Shown: piece by piece, positions 19,745-28,959 of the stretch
Layout of the letters: every line of letters starts with the position of its first letter
Position numbering within the stretch: position 1 is the first letter of the stretch
The notes under the pieces: generated by a model
Told to the model about the DNA's origin: nothing
The model's input: the letters and a program-made list of their open reading frames with translations, nothing else
Databases searched by the model: none
Program-made: the position numbers and the translations under genes
NCBI GenBank assembly: GCA_018672315.1
Contig: CP076053.1
Span: 3,149,827 to 3,213,826, forward strand
DNA from: Nocardioidaceae bacterium
GTDB taxonomy: Bacteria; Actinomycetota; Actinomycetes; Propionibacteriales; Nocardioidaceae
DNA length: 64,000 bases
Reading direction: 5' to 3'

Positions 19745-20264
19745 CCTCCGCGAGTCCTTCGGCGCCTACGTCACCGCCCGGCGCGACCACCTGCTCCGTA
19801 CCGCCTACCTGCTGTGCGGCGACCACGCGCAGGCCGAGGACCTCGTGCAGGCCGCGCTGGTCTCTGCGGCGTCGCGGTGGTCCCGTCTCGCTGATGACCC
19901 CGAGGCGTACGTGCGACGTTCGATCGTCAATCAGCACGTGTCCTGGTGGCGTCGGCACCGGGGACGCACGTGCACCGTGGCAGAGGTTCCCGGCACCGCG
20001 CACGCTGCCGGCGGCCAGGACGAGACGCAACGGATCGAGGACTCGCTCTCCCTTGCCGCGGCTCTGTCAGCGCTCGCTCCGCGCCAGCGGGCCGTGGTCG
20101 TGCTGCGCTTCTTCGAGGACCTCGACGTCGCAGCCACCGCCGAGGCTCTCGGCTGCTCCACCGGCACCGTGAAGTCGCAGACCTCGGACGCGCTCCGGCG
20201 CCTGCGGTCGCTGCTGCCCGCGCTGGCCCCCGAGCTGGTGCCCGAGCCAAAGGGGCGCACCTGA
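19734..20264 (+). CDS. SigE-family ECF sigma factor, module 3
   Basis: A 176-residue ECF sigma factor. Region 2: QAEDLVQAALVSAASRWSRL and YVRRSIVNQHVSWWRRHRGR. Region 4: LAPRQRAVVVLRFFEDLDV and CSTGTVKSQTSDALRRLRSL. The AASRW and GTVKSQT segments group it with the module 4 factor. ATG 19734 lies inside the end of the preceding gene. Confidence 0.9.
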   Translation: MRADLRESFGAYVTARRDHLLRTAYLLCGDHAQAEDLVQAALVSAASRWSRLADDPEAYVRRSIVNQHVSWWRRHRGRTCTVAEVPGTAHAAGGQDETQRIEDSLSLAAALSALAPRQRAVVVLRFFEDLDVAATAEALGCSTGTVKSQTSDALRRLRSLLPALAPELVPEPKGRT

Positions 20265-20288
20265 GCCCGACTGTGTTCCGATGGGTGC

Positions 20289-21143
20289 ATGAGCTCGCGA
20301 GCCAGGACCGTGATGATCACCGGAGCGACCGACGGCATCGGCCGGCTCGCCGCGCTGCGCCTCGCCGAGGAGGGTCACGAGCTGCTGCTGCACGGCCGCA
20401 GCGCGCGCAAGCTCGCCGCGGTCGAGTCCGAGGTGGAGGAGGCCGGTGCCAGCTCGGTGACCACGTTGCGCGCGGATCTGTCCTCGCTCGCCGCCGTCAG
20501 CGACCTGGCCGTCCTGCTCGAGACCCAGCTCGACGCCGACGACGGTGCCTCGCTGGACGCGATCGTGCACAACGCCGGCGTCTACGGCGCCGAGGACCCG
20601 CGCACCGCCGACGGGCTGGACGTGCGCTTCGTGGTCAACACCCTCGCGCCCTACCTCCTCACGCGTCGGCTCGGGCCGTTCCTCGGCGCCGGATCCCGCG
20701 TGGTGTCGGTCGCCTCGGCCGCGCAGAGCACCGTCGACCTGGCTGCACTCCGCGGCGAGCTGCAGCTGTCCGACGGCGCGGCGTACGCCCAGAGCAAGCT
20801 GGCCATGACCATGTGGACCCTGCACCTGTCCGCCGAGAGCAGCCCGGGGCCGAAGCCTGCGTACGTCGCCCTCAACCCGAGCTCGCTCATGGCCACCAAG
20901 ATGGTCGCCGACGCGTTCGGCCTGAGCGGCTCGAGCGCCAACGACCCGGACCGCGGCGCCCGCATCCTGCAGCAGGCCGCGGTCGGCGAGGAGTTCGGTG
21001 AGGCCGACGGAGCCTGGTTCGACGGCGATGCGGGCCAGGCGGGTGAGTTCGCCGAGCCGCACGCCGACGCGCGGGACGCGGACCTCCGCCGCGAGCTGGT
21101 CGCCGCGATGGACGAGCTGCTCAGCGACCACGTGCGCTCGTGA
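20289..21143 (+). CDS. SDR family NAD(P)-dependent oxidoreductase
   Basis: A 284-residue short-chain dehydrogenase. Cofactor motif GATDGIGRLAALRL at residues 11-24, HNAGVYG near 96, the catalytic serine in SVASAAQS and Tyr/Lys in YAQSKLAM. The layout is that of retinol-dehydrogenase-like SDRs; the substrate is unknown. GTGA at its end starts the NUDIX gene, so the two are coupled. They separate sigma modules 3 and 4. Confidence 0.9.
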   Translation: MSSRARTVMITGATDGIGRLAALRLAEEGHELLLHGRSARKLAAVESEVEEAGASSVTTLRADLSSLAAVSDLAVLLETQLDADDGASLDAIVHNAGVYGAEDPRTADGLDVRFVVNTLAPYLLTRRLGPFLGAGSRVVSVASAAQSTVDLAALRGELQLSDGAAYAQSKLAMTMWTLHLSAESSPGPKPAYVALNPSSLMATKMVADAFGLSGSSANDPDRGARILQQAAVGEEFGEADGAWFDGDAGQAGEFAEPHADARDADLRRELVAAMDELLSDHVRS

Positions 21144-21610
21144 CGGAGCCCGTACGCCTCGCGGTGGTCCTGCTGGTCGACCCCCACGGCCGGCTGCTCC
21201 TGCAGGAGCGGGACTCCGGCGCTCCGATCGCGCCGGACTGCTGGAGTCTCTGCGGCGGCCATGTCGAAGCCGGGGAGGACGACGAGACGGCGGCCCACCG
21301 GGAGCTCGCGGAGGAGACCGGTCTCACCGATCAGCTCCTCCGGCACTGGCGCACCGTCGTGCTCGAGGACGTGGATGGCCGCGACCGACCCAGCCGGTTC
21401 TCGGTGTGGGTCGCCCCGACGACCGCGACCGACGACGACATCGTGCTGGGGGAGGGCCGTCAGATCGTCTTCGTCGACCCGCACGAGATTGCGACGCTGA
21501 CGACATCCGAGTCCGGCGGCATCATCCTGGAGGAGTTCCTCGCCTCGGCGGAGCGTCCGCAGCTGCAGCGTGAGGCCGCACGCCTGCCGCCCGAGCTGCC
21601 GAACGCCTGA
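21140..21610 (+). CDS. NUDIX hydrolase
   Basis: A 156-residue NUDIX hydrolase. The Nudix box is complete: GGHVEAGEDDETAAHRELAE followed by ETGL, matching GX5EX7REUXEEXGU, which binds the metal and cleaves nucleoside diphosphate linkages. Substrate not predictable. The GTG start overlaps the SDR stop (GTGA). Confidence 0.9.
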   Translation: MTEPVRLAVVLLVDPHGRLLLQERDSGAPIAPDCWSLCGGHVEAGEDDETAAHRELAEETGLTDQLLRHWRTVVLEDVDGRDRPSRFSVWVAPTTATDDDIVLGEGRQIVFVDPHEIATLTTSESGGIILEEFLASAERPQLQREAARLPPELPNA

Positions 21611-21631
21611 GACCGTGACCTGACTGTGACC

Positions 21632-21655
21632 GAACCTTCTTGGGGCGTGCAGCGT
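21632..21655 (+). promoter_or_regulatory. ECF-type promoter candidate of module 4
   Basis: GAACC (21632-21636), a 16-base spacer and CGT (21653-21655) followed by GAGAAG. Spacing and elements match the candidate before module 3. Confidence 0.4.
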
Positions 21656-21686
21656 GAGAAGAGGTGAACCCCGAGAAGGAGGGCTC

Positions 21687-23069
21687 GTGAGCCAGCCCGA
21701 AGATCTCCCCGCGCACCTGTCCGACGACCTGGACGCCACGGCGGGCGCCGTGCACCCGTCCGCGCCTCCCGACGGTCTGTGGCAGCAGGGGCGACGACGC
21801 CGGCGTACGCGTCATGTCGCCGCCGGCATCGGCGCCGTGGCAGCCGCCATCGCCCTGGTGCTGCCCGCGGCCGCGGTGGTCGGGGTCGGATCCGACGAGG
21901 GGGTCGACCCGGCCGGCACCTCCGACACCGAGCGCTCGGCACCGGCGATCCCGGACACGCTCTACCCGGTGCCCGACGAGGCACCCGCGGCGCGGGCGCC
22001 CGGGCAGCTGGCCGCGGCGTACGCGTTCACGAACCTCGACGACGACGGCGGCTCGGTCGTGGCAGGTGTCTCCGCGGTTGACGGTCGCACGGTCGTCCTG
22101 CCAGGCGTCCCCGCCACGGCAGGTGACGGCGTCGGTGGGGGTCCGCGCTACGCCTTGTCGCCCGACGGCACGCTTCTCGCGTACGCCCGCGGCGGCCGCT
22201 TCGGCATGGGGCAGGGGCAGGGTGCCGAGCTGGTCGTCCGTGACCTGCGCTCCGGGCAGGACCTGGTCGCCGACATGCCCTCGCGTGAGGTCCTCCGCAT
22301 CAGCGGACTTCGTCCCATGGGCTTCAGCGGAGGCGTGCTGCTGGTCCCGACCGACGAGGCGCCTGGCCAGTCTCTGTACGCCGTCGAGCCCGCGACCGGC
22401 GAGGTGACGACGCTGGTGTCAGGCGCCGAGGTGCCGACCTTCGCCGGGGCTGCGTCCGAGCAGCCCGTCCTCACGGTCGGGCGCCGGGTCTACATCGGCG
22501 CGGATCCCGTCGAAGGACGCAACGCGGACTATCGAGGTCCGCGTGGACTCAGCCTCGGTGCGGCGGGCGTCTCACGCGACGGCGACACCCTCGCAACGGT
22601 CGAGACGGACTTCCAGCCCGGGAGCTCACCTGACATCGCGACGCTCCGAGTCGGTGGGTTCGACGTGCCGCCGGACGTGGACAGCCTGCGCGACATCCCG
22701 GGCGGAGGCTCTGTCGCGGCATGGTTGCCCGACGGACGCATCGTGGTGCAGCTGACCCGCCCGGCCGACCGAGGCGGCATCCCGATCCCGGGGCAGAGCC
22801 GATGGCAGCTGTTCCGCCCTTCCGGGGAGGTGGCCGGCACACGGGTCCTCGACACGTCCAGGGTCGGGGACGGTGGCGTCGTGGTCGCCGCCGGCCTGCT
22901 CGCGGAGCCCTTCGTGGCGGGCGTGGAGTTTGACACGCGGTCGTCGTTCCTCGCGCTGCCGATGCCCGGCTCGGTGTCGGTCGGCGCCGTGCTCACAGGT
23001 GGCGCAACCGCCGTCCTGCTCCTCACGGCCGCGGCTGTGCTGGTCAGGAGACGTCGTGCTGCCCGCTGA
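21687..23069 (+). CDS. two-TM propeller-like membrane protein, sigma module 4
   Basis: A 460-residue protein. GTG 21687 follows AAGGAGG. N-terminus ends in LWQQGRRRRRTRHV, TM near 44-66, extracytoplasmic domain starting IPDTLYPVPDEAP, PD40-like ALSPDGTLLAYARGG near residue 165, second TM near 432-455 and an RRRRAAR tail. It overlaps the sigma gene by 14 bases. Same architecture as the three other module proteins, so probably an anti-sigma or sensor component. Confidence 0.75.
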   Translation: MSQPEDLPAHLSDDLDATAGAVHPSAPPDGLWQQGRRRRRTRHVAAGIGAVAAAIALVLPAAAVVGVGSDEGVDPAGTSDTERSAPAIPDTLYPVPDEAPAARAPGQLAAAYAFTNLDDDGGSVVAGVSAVDGRTVVLPGVPATAGDGVGGGPRYALSPDGTLLAYARGGRFGMGQGQGAELVVRDLRSGQDLVADMPSREVLRISGLRPMGFSGGVLLVPTDEAPGQSLYAVEPATGEVTTLVSGAEVPTFAGAASEQPVLTVGRRVYIGADPVEGRNADYRGPRGLSLGAAGVSRDGDTLATVETDFQPGSSPDIATLRVGGFDVPPDVDSLRDIPGGGSVAAWLPDGRIVVQLTRPADRGGIPIPGQSRWQLFRPSGEVAGTRVLDTSRVGDGGVVVAAGLLAEPFVAGVEFDTRSSFLALPMPGSVSVGAVLTGGATAVLLLTAAAVLVRRRRAAR

Positions 23070-23565
23070 GCTCGAGGCCGACTTCGAGGCGTACGTCGCC
23101 GATCGCTGGACGCCGCTCGTACGCTTCGCGACACTGCTGACCAGGTCCGAACCGGACGCCGAGGACCTGGTGCAGGCAGCGCTGGTGAAGGCGGCCTCGC
23201 GCTGGGAGCGCCTGGCCGACCATCCGGAGCCGTACGTACGTACCGTCATCGCCCGCGAGCACGTGTCCCGGTGGCGCCGTCACCGCGGCCGCGTCGTGGC
23301 ACACGCCGAGATCCCGGAACCACCGCCCGACACCGGTCGCGCCGACACCGCCGACGTCCTCGCCCTGCGGCAGGCGCTCGCCGACCTCACGCCACGGCAG
23401 CGGACGGCTGTCGTCCTGCGACACCACCTCGGGCTCTCCGAGCGCGAGACCGCCGAGACCATGCGGTGCTCGGTGGGCGCGGTGAAGTCCCAGACCCACG
23501 CGGGCCTGCGACGACTGCGCGCGCAGCTGTCCCAGGACGACGCGTCGTCGATGCGCGCCGTGTGA
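23056..23565 (+). CDS. SigE-family ECF sigma factor, module 4
   Basis: A 169-residue ECF sigma factor. GTG 23056 follows CAGGAG. Region 2: DAEDLVQAALVKAASRWERL and YVRTVIAREHVSRWRRHRGR. Region 4: LTPRQRTAVVLRHHLGLSE and CSVGAVKSQTHAGLRRLRAQ. Sister of the module 3 factor. Confidence 0.9.
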   Translation: MLPAELEADFEAYVADRWTPLVRFATLLTRSEPDAEDLVQAALVKAASRWERLADHPEPYVRTVIAREHVSRWRRHRGRVVAHAEIPEPPPDTGRADTADVLALRQALADLTPRQRTAVVLRHHLGLSERETAETMRCSVGAVKSQTHAGLRRLRAQLSQDDASSMRAV

Positions 23566-23580
23566 CCACCGACGCGCGTC

Positions 23581-23586
23581 TAGTCT
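23581..23586 (+). promoter_or_regulatory. -10 hexamer TAGTCT
   Basis: Ends 7 bases before ATG 23594; leaderless start of the SMP-30-like gene. Confidence 0.55.
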
Positions 23587-23593
23587 CAGCAGC

Positions 23594-24526
23594 ATGCTTG
23601 CCCGCACGACCACCGGTGCCCCCACGGTGGTCCCGGTGCCCGGCAACGGTTGCGAGGACGTGCTGGTCGACACCGCGGGACGCGTGCTCACCGGCACCGA
23701 CGACGGCATCATCCACCGCGTCGACCCCGACACCGGCACCTGCGAGGTGCTCGCCCGCACCCGCGGCCGGCCCCTGGGTCTGGAGTGGCTGCCCGACGGC
23801 CGGCTGCTGGTCTGCGACGCGTCGAAGGGGGTGCTGGCGGTCGACGTCGAGACGGGCCGCGTACGCACCCTCGTGGGCCTCGTCATGGGCCGGCCGATGC
23901 GGTTCTGCAACAACGCGACCGTCGCGAGCAACGGCGACGTGTGGTTCACCGACTCCAGCACCGAGCACGGCGTCGAGGGCTGGAAGCACGACCTGGCCGA
24001 GCACACCTGCACCGGACGGCTCCTGCGGCTGCGACCGGACGGCACGGTGACCGTCGAGCTCGAGGGTCTGGCCTTCGCCAACGGCGTGGTGATGGCACGC
24101 GACGAGAGCTTCGTCGCCGTCGCGCAGACCGGTCGGCGCGAAGTGACTCGCTACTGGCTCACGGGCCGTCGGGCGGGGCAGACCGATGCCCTGTGCGAGG
24201 ACCTGCCGGGCTATCCGGACAACCTCTCCCGGCACGAGGACCGCATCTGGATCACGCTGGCCTCGCCGCGTGACCGGACCCTGGAGATCCTGCAGCACCG
24301 CATGCCCCTGGGCGTACGCCGTGCCGCGCTCCGGCTGCCGCAGAGGTTGCAGCCGGGCGTACGCCGCACCGCGCGGGCCCTCGCGGTCGACGACCAGGGC
24401 CGCACCCAGCGCGACATCGATCTCGACGCCGGGAGCTTCCACATGGTCACCGGAGCGCGCGAGCACGAGGGGCGGTTGTGGTTGGGCAGCCTGGTCGAGC
24501 CCGCGGTCGCGGTCGTCGACCTCTGA
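23594..24526 (+). CDS. SMP-30/gluconolactonase/strictosidine synthase-like protein
   Basis: A 310-residue six-bladed propeller of the SMP-30/strictosidine-synthase superfamily. Typical strings are [49 protein letters not shown] and [17 protein letters not shown]; the Asn and Asp residues there are the usual metal ligands. Members hydrolyse lactones or esters. There is no signal peptide. The gene is transcribed alone from a leaderless promoter. Confidence 0.85.
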   Translation: MLARTTTGAPTVVPVPGNGCEDVLVDTAGRVLTGTDDGIIHRVDPDTGTCEVLARTRGRPLGLEWLPDGRLLVCDASKGVLAVDVETGRVRTLVGLVMGRPMRFCNNATVASNGDVWFTDSSTEHGVEGWKHDLAEHTCTGRLLRLRPDGTVTVELEGLAFANGVVMARDESFVAVAQTGRREVTRYWLTGRRAGQTDALCEDLPGYPDNLSRHEDRIWITLASPRDRTLEILQHRMPLGVRRAALRLPQRLQPGVRRTARALAVDDQGRTQRDIDLDAGSFHMVTGAREHEGRLWLGSLVEPAVAVVDL

Positions 24527-24557
24527 CCGGTCACGGGTCCGGCCCTCGTCGGCCCCC

Positions 24558-24563
24558 TAGAAT
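24558..24563 (+). promoter_or_regulatory. -10 hexamer TAGAAT of dxs
   Basis: Ends 7 bases before ATG 24571; leaderless start of dxs. Confidence 0.6.
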
Positions 24564-24570
24564 CGGTGCC

Positions 24571-26499
24571 ATGGGTCTGCTGCAGTCGATCACCTCCCCG
24601 CGCGACCTGCGCGCGCTCGACGCCGAGCAGCTGACCGACCTCGGGGCGGAGATCCGCGACGCGCTGGTGAGCATCGTGGCGCGTACGGGCGGCCACCTCG
24701 GCCCCAACCTCGGCGTCGTCGAGCTGACCATGGCGATCCACCGCGTCTTCGACTCCCCGCGCGACCCCGTGGTTTTCGACACCGGCCACCAGACCTACGT
24801 CCACAAGATGCTCACCGGGCGCCTGGCGGACTTCGACGGTCTGCGGCAGGAGGGCGGCCTCTCGGGCTACCCCAGCCGTACCGAGTCCGAGCACGACTGG
24901 GTGGAGAACTCCCACGCCTCCACGGCGCTGTCATACGCCGACGGGCTCGCCAAGGCGTACGCGGTGCGCGGCGAGGACCGCCACGTCGTCGCCGTCATCG
25001 GCGACGGGGCGCTCACCGGCGGCATGGCCTGGGAGGCGCTGAACAACATCGCGGCCGGCCCTGACCGGCGCCTGGTCATGGTCGTCAACGACAACGGACG
25101 CTCCTACACCCCCACGGTCGGCGGCGTCGCGGAGCACCTCACGAGCCTGCGCACGAGCCCTCGGTACGAGCAGGTGCTCGACCTGGTCAAGCACCGACTG
25201 CACGGTGTGCGCGGCGTCGGGCCCGCCGTGTACGACGCGCTGCACGCGATGAAGAAGGGCATGAAGGACGCCTTCGCGCCCCAGGGTCTCTTCGAGGACC
25301 TGGGCCTGAAGTACGTCGGGCCGGTCGACGGGCACGACCTCGAGGCCCTGGAGCAGGCCCTGGCCGCGGCGAAGAAGTTCAACGGCCCGGTCATCGTCCA
25401 CGTCATCACCCGCAAGGGCTTCGGCTACGACCCCGCCGAGCGCCACGAGGCCGACCAGTTCCACGCCCCCGGCAAGTTCGACATCGACACCGGCGTCGAG
25501 GCACCCAAGGGCCGCATCTGGACCGACGTCTTCGCCGAGGAGATCGTCGCGCTGGGCGCCCGGCGTCCCGACCTCGTGGCCATCACCGCGGCGATGATGC
25601 ACCCGGTGGGCCTCGACCGCTTCGCGGCGGCGTTCCCCGACCGCACCTACGACGTCGGCATCGCCGAGCAGCACGCCGCCACCTCCGCCGCCGGTCTGGC
25701 GATGGGCGGCCTGCATCCCGTCGTCGCGGTGTACGCCACCTTCCTCAACCGCGCCTTCGACCAGGTGCTGATGGACTGCGCGCTGCACCGCTGCGGCGTC
25801 ACCTTCGTGCTGGACCGCGCCGGCGTCACCGGCGACGACGGCGCCAGCCACAACGGCATGTGGGACATGTCGATCCTGCAGGTCGTGCCGGGTCTGCGGC
25901 TGGCGGCGCCGCGCGACGGGGCCAGGCTGCGCGAGCTGCTGGGCGAGGCCGTCGCGGTCGACGACGCGCCGACGGTGCTGCGCTACCCCAAGGGCGCCCC
26001 GCCCGAGGACGTCGAGGCCGTCGACACCGTCGGTGGGTGCGACGTGCTGGCCCGTCAGGGAGCCAAGGACGTGCTGATCGTCTCGGCGGGCGCGATGGCC
26101 ACCACGAGCCTCGACGTCGCCTCGCGACTGGTCGCCCAAGGAGTCGGCGTCACCGTCGTCGACCCCCGCTGGGTCAAGCCTCTCGACCCGGCCCTCGTCG
26201 ACGTCGCCCGCGAGCACCGGCTCGTGGTCACCGTCGAGGACAACGGCCGTGTCGGCGGCGTGGGCGCCGCTGTCGCCCAGCTGCTCTCCGACGCCCGTGT
26301 CGACGTGCCCGTACGCGTCCACGGCATCGCCCAGGAGTTCCTCGAGCACGCCAAGCGACCGGTGCTGCTGGAGCGCAGCGGCCTGTCCGCCCAGACGCTG
26401 GCCCGCGGCATCGTCGAGGAGGTCACCAGCTGGGAGACCGCCGGCGACACAGCCGGAGCAACCGGGACCTCGACCGGTGAACCCGCCGACCGGTCCTGA
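24571..26499 (+). CDS. dxs: 1-deoxy-D-xylulose-5-phosphate synthase
   Basis: A 642-residue thiamine-diphosphate enzyme that condenses pyruvate and glyceraldehyde 3-phosphate, the first step of the MEP isoprenoid pathway. Visible motifs: [16 protein letters not shown] near residue 70, the ThDP/Mg motif [16 protein letters not shown] near 145, the pyrimidine-domain [16 protein letters not shown] near 359 and a C-terminal transketolase domain. The ATG at 24571 fits both the protein family and the leaderless promoter. The last 20 residues are a family-variable Thr/Gly-rich tail. Confidence 0.97.
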   Translation: MGLLQSITSPRDLRALDAEQLTDLGAEIRDALVSIVARTGGHLGPNLGVVELTMAIHRVFDSPRDPVVFDTGHQTYVHKMLTGRLADFDGLRQEGGLSGYPSRTESEHDWVENSHASTALSYADGLAKAYAVRGEDRHVVAVIGDGALTGGMAWEALNNIAAGPDRRLVMVVNDNGRSYTPTVGGVAEHLTSLRTSPRYEQVLDLVKHRLHGVRGVGPAVYDALHAMKKGMKDAFAPQGLFEDLGLKYVGPVDGHDLEALEQALAAAKKFNGPVIVHVITRKGFGYDPAERHEADQFHAPGKFDIDTGVEAPKGRIWTDVFAEEIVALGARRPDLVAITAAMMHPVGLDRFAAAFPDRTYDVGIAEQHAATSAAGLAMGGLHPVVAVYATFLNRAFDQVLMDCALHRCGVTFVLDRAGVTGDDGASHNGMWDMSILQVVPGLRLAAPRDGARLRELLGEAVAVDDAPTVLRYPKGAPPEDVEAVDTVGGCDVLARQGAKDVLIVSAGAMATTSLDVASRLVAQGVGVTVVDPRWVKPLDPALVDVAREHRLVVTVEDNGRVGGVGAAVAQLLSDARVDVPVRVHGIAQEFLEHAKRPVLLERSGLSAQTLARGIVEEVTSWETAGDTAGATGTSTGEPADRS

Positions 26500-26508
26500 G
26501 CAGCGACC

Positions 26509-27906
26509 GTGAGGGCTGGCGTACGCCGGAGCCTGGCCGCGACCCTCGGTGCGGGCGCCCTGCTGCTTGCCGGGTGCACGCCCTCTGCGCCGGCAACACC
26601 CGCCGCGACGACCGAACCGACCTCTGATCCCACGCCGGGGACCGAATCGCCGGACCCGACAGCCGGGCCGACCCTCGGCCCGGACGGGCCCACCGCCGAC
26701 CCTCGCTACGCCCTGGTGCAGCAGCTCCTCGACGAGCGCGCGGCCGCCGTCCGTGCCGGTGACCTCACCGCGTTCACCGCAGGTCTGGCGACCGGGCCCG
26801 GGGTGGCCGAGGGCTTCGTCCAGCAGCAGCGCCGGTGGTTCCGCAACCTCCAGCAGCTGCCCGTCGGCGTGCTGAGCTACGAGGTCGGCACCCAGCAGTG
26901 GGATCCGGCCGCGCTGCCGGCCCGGCGCGGCCGCGCGAGCGGCATGTTCCTGCCGGTGGTGACCACCACCATGAGGCTGCGCGGCTTCGACGACGCACCG
27001 GTCTCGCGCGTCGGCGGCTTCACGGTCTCGCGCACCGACGAGGGGTACAAGGTCGTGGCGGTCGATGACGTCGAGGGCACCGAGGACGTTGCCCTGGGGC
27101 GGGCACCGTGGGACCTGGTGGAGCTCGACGTGCGCCGCCAGGACGACGTGGGCCGTACGCTCCTGCTGCTCGACGCGGCCAGCGCCGACCGCGCCCCGAC
27201 ACTGCTCGAGGAGATGGCGCAGGGCACGGCGCGCGTGCGTGAGGCGGTGCCCTTCGACTGGGACGGCGACGTGGTCGCCTACGCCACCGGCGCCGAGGAG
27301 GTCATCGCCGCCATCGACGACGTGCCCGGCGGTGACGTCGCGCGGGTGGGGGCGCTGGCCTTCCCCGTCTACGAGGAGCCGGGCCGGCCGGGCATCGCCT
27401 CGTTCCGGTTCGCGCTGAACCCCGAGGTGCTGCGGTCCGACAGCCTCTTCCTGCGGCGCCTGGTGACCCACGAGCTGCTCCACGTCGCGGTCGGCACCAG
27501 GGACGACGGCGCACCGGTGTGGGTCTCCGAGGGCCTCGCGGAGTACGTCGGCGCACTCGGTCTCGCACCGACCGAGACCAGGATCGCGATCAGCGTCGTG
27601 CAGCGGGCCCGCCGCATCGAGACCCGACTGGCCGAAGGGCGCCCGGTGGACCTGTCGCTGCCTGCGTCCGCCACGTTCAACGGTCCTGGGGCCGACTGGC
27701 ACTACGGCCTGTCCTGGTACGCCATGGAGTGGATCGCGGCCGAGCGCGGCGAGGCCGCGGTGTGGCGGCTCGTGCGCCGGATGGCGGCCGGGGACGGCAC
27801 CAGCGACGAGGACCAGGACGCCGTGCTCCGAGCCGTGATCGGGATCGACTCCGAGCAGCTGGTGCGCAACGCGGTGGACCTGGTCCTCACCACCTACGAC
27901 CGGTGA
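26509..27906 (+). CDS. lipoprotein with gluzincin-type HExxH motif
   Basis: A 465-residue exported lipoprotein. The lipobox LLLAGC places the lipidated cysteine at 23; a Thr/Pro-rich linker runs to about 65. The C-terminal half holds THELLHVAVG (H321, E322, H325) and a downstream SEGLAEYVG with E341, the pattern of peptidase-MA-like gluzincins. The region before it (about 70-290) looks like a substrate or NTF2-like domain. GTG 26509 starts 9 bases after dxs, so read-through is likely. Target unknown; probably a cell-surface metalloprotease. Confidence 0.75.
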   Translation: MRAGVRRSLAATLGAGALLLAGCTPSAPATPAATTEPTSDPTPGTESPDPTAGPTLGPDGPTADPRYALVQQLLDERAAAVRAGDLTAFTAGLATGPGVAEGFVQQQRRWFRNLQQLPVGVLSYEVGTQQWDPAALPARRGRASGMFLPVVTTTMRLRGFDDAPVSRVGGFTVSRTDEGYKVVAVDDVEGTEDVALGRAPWDLVELDVRRQDDVGRTLLLLDAASADRAPTLLEEMAQGTARVREAVPFDWDGDVVAYATGAEEVIAAIDDVPGGDVARVGALAFPVYEEPGRPGIASFRFALNPEVLRSDSLFLRRLVTHELLHVAVGTRDDGAPVWVSEGLAEYVGALGLAPTETRIAISVVQRARRIETRLAEGRPVDLSLPASATFNGPGADWHYGLSWYAMEWIAAERGEAAVWRLVRRMAAGDGTSDEDQDAVLRAVIGIDSEQLVRNAVDLVLTTYDR

Positions 27907-27928
27907 GCACGCGCGCCCCGCACCTCAC

Positions 27929-27934
27929 TAGGCT
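27929..27934 (+). promoter_or_regulatory. -10 hexamer TAGGCT of the PAC2 gene
   Basis: Predicts a start near 27941 and a short leader of about 29 bases that carries GAGGAG before ATG 27970. Confidence 0.5.
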
Positions 27935-27969
27935 GGGCGGACCCATCCGTACGCACCACGAGGAGACCC

Positions 27970-28959
27970 ATGCCGGACCCCACCCGCTTCGTCCACGTCG
28001 TCGACGACGTCGTGAGGCAGGTCGAGGGCGCCGACGACGGTGAGGGCCCCGTGCTGCTGCACTGCCTGGACGGCTTCCTCGACGCCGGCAACGCCGGCTC
28101 GCTGCTGGTCCAGCACCTGCTCTCGACCGAGGTGGCCGGCCCGGGCAAGGTCGTGGCCAGCTTCGCCGTCGACGAGCTCCACGACTACCGCGCCCGTCGC
28201 CCCGCCCTGACCTTCGCGCAGGACCACTACGAGGCGTACGACACCCCGCGCCTGGTCGTCCGGGCGATGACCGACGCCGAGGGCACCCCGTTCCTGCTCA
28301 TGCACGGTCCCGAGCCCGACATGCACTGGGAGGGGTTCGCCTCGGCGGTCAAGCACGTCGTGGACCGGTTGGGCGTACGCCTGACCGTCGGCATCGGCTC
28401 GGTGCCGATGGCGGTGCCGCACACCCGGCCGGTGAAGCTCACCCAGCACGCCACGGGCGCACACCTGCTGAGCCAGGCCAACATGTGGTCCGGCGAGATC
28501 CGGGTACCCGCCTCGGCGTCGTCGATGACCGAGCTGCGCCTGGGGGAGTGGGGCCACGACGCGATGGGGTACGTCGCCCACATCCCGCACTACCTCGCCA
28601 ACCTCGACTACCCGGCCGCCTCCGTCGCCCTGCTCGAGGCGCTCACCGGCGCCCTGCACCTGCAGCTCGACGGCGAGGCGCTGCGCGAGCACGCCGCCCG
28701 CAAGGCGGGCGAGATCGCCGCGCAGATCGCGGACTCCGAGGAGGTGCGCGAGGTGGTGCAGGGGCTGGAGCAGCAGTACGACGCCTTCGCCCGTGCCGAG
28801 GAGTCCGGCGCGGGGCTGCTGGCCACCGAGCAGCCGTTGCCCACCGGCGACGAGCTCGGGTCGCAGTTCGAGGCGTTCCTCGCTGGGCTCGACCCCGACC
28901 GTCCGCCCCGCCCGGACCGGCCCGAGCAGCGCGGCGACGACCAGGACGGCGATCTCTGA
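27970..28959 (+). CDS. PAC2 family protein
   Basis: A 329-residue PAC2-domain protein, related to eukaryotic proteasome assembly chaperone 2 and to mycobacterial Rv2714-like proteins. Landmarks: VLLHCLDGFLDAGNAGSLL near residue 25, FAVDELHDYRARRP near 66 and GPEPDMHWEGFASAV near 113. A C-terminal helical and Pro-rich tail follows from about 225. Function in bacteria is not established. Its TGA overlaps the ATG of the thioesterase gene (TGATG), so the two form an operon. Confidence 0.9.
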   Translation: MPDPTRFVHVVDDVVRQVEGADDGEGPVLLHCLDGFLDAGNAGSLLVQHLLSTEVAGPGKVVASFAVDELHDYRARRPALTFAQDHYEAYDTPRLVVRAMTDAEGTPFLLMHGPEPDMHWEGFASAVKHVVDRLGVRLTVGIGSVPMAVPHTRPVKLTQHATGAHLLSQANMWSGEIRVPASASSMTELRLGEWGHDAMGYVAHIPHYLANLDYPAASVALLEALTGALHLQLDGEALREHAARKAGEIAAQIADSEEVREVVQGLEQQYDAFARAEESGAGLLATEQPLPTGDELGSQFEAFLAGLDPDRPPRPDRPEQRGDDQDGDL

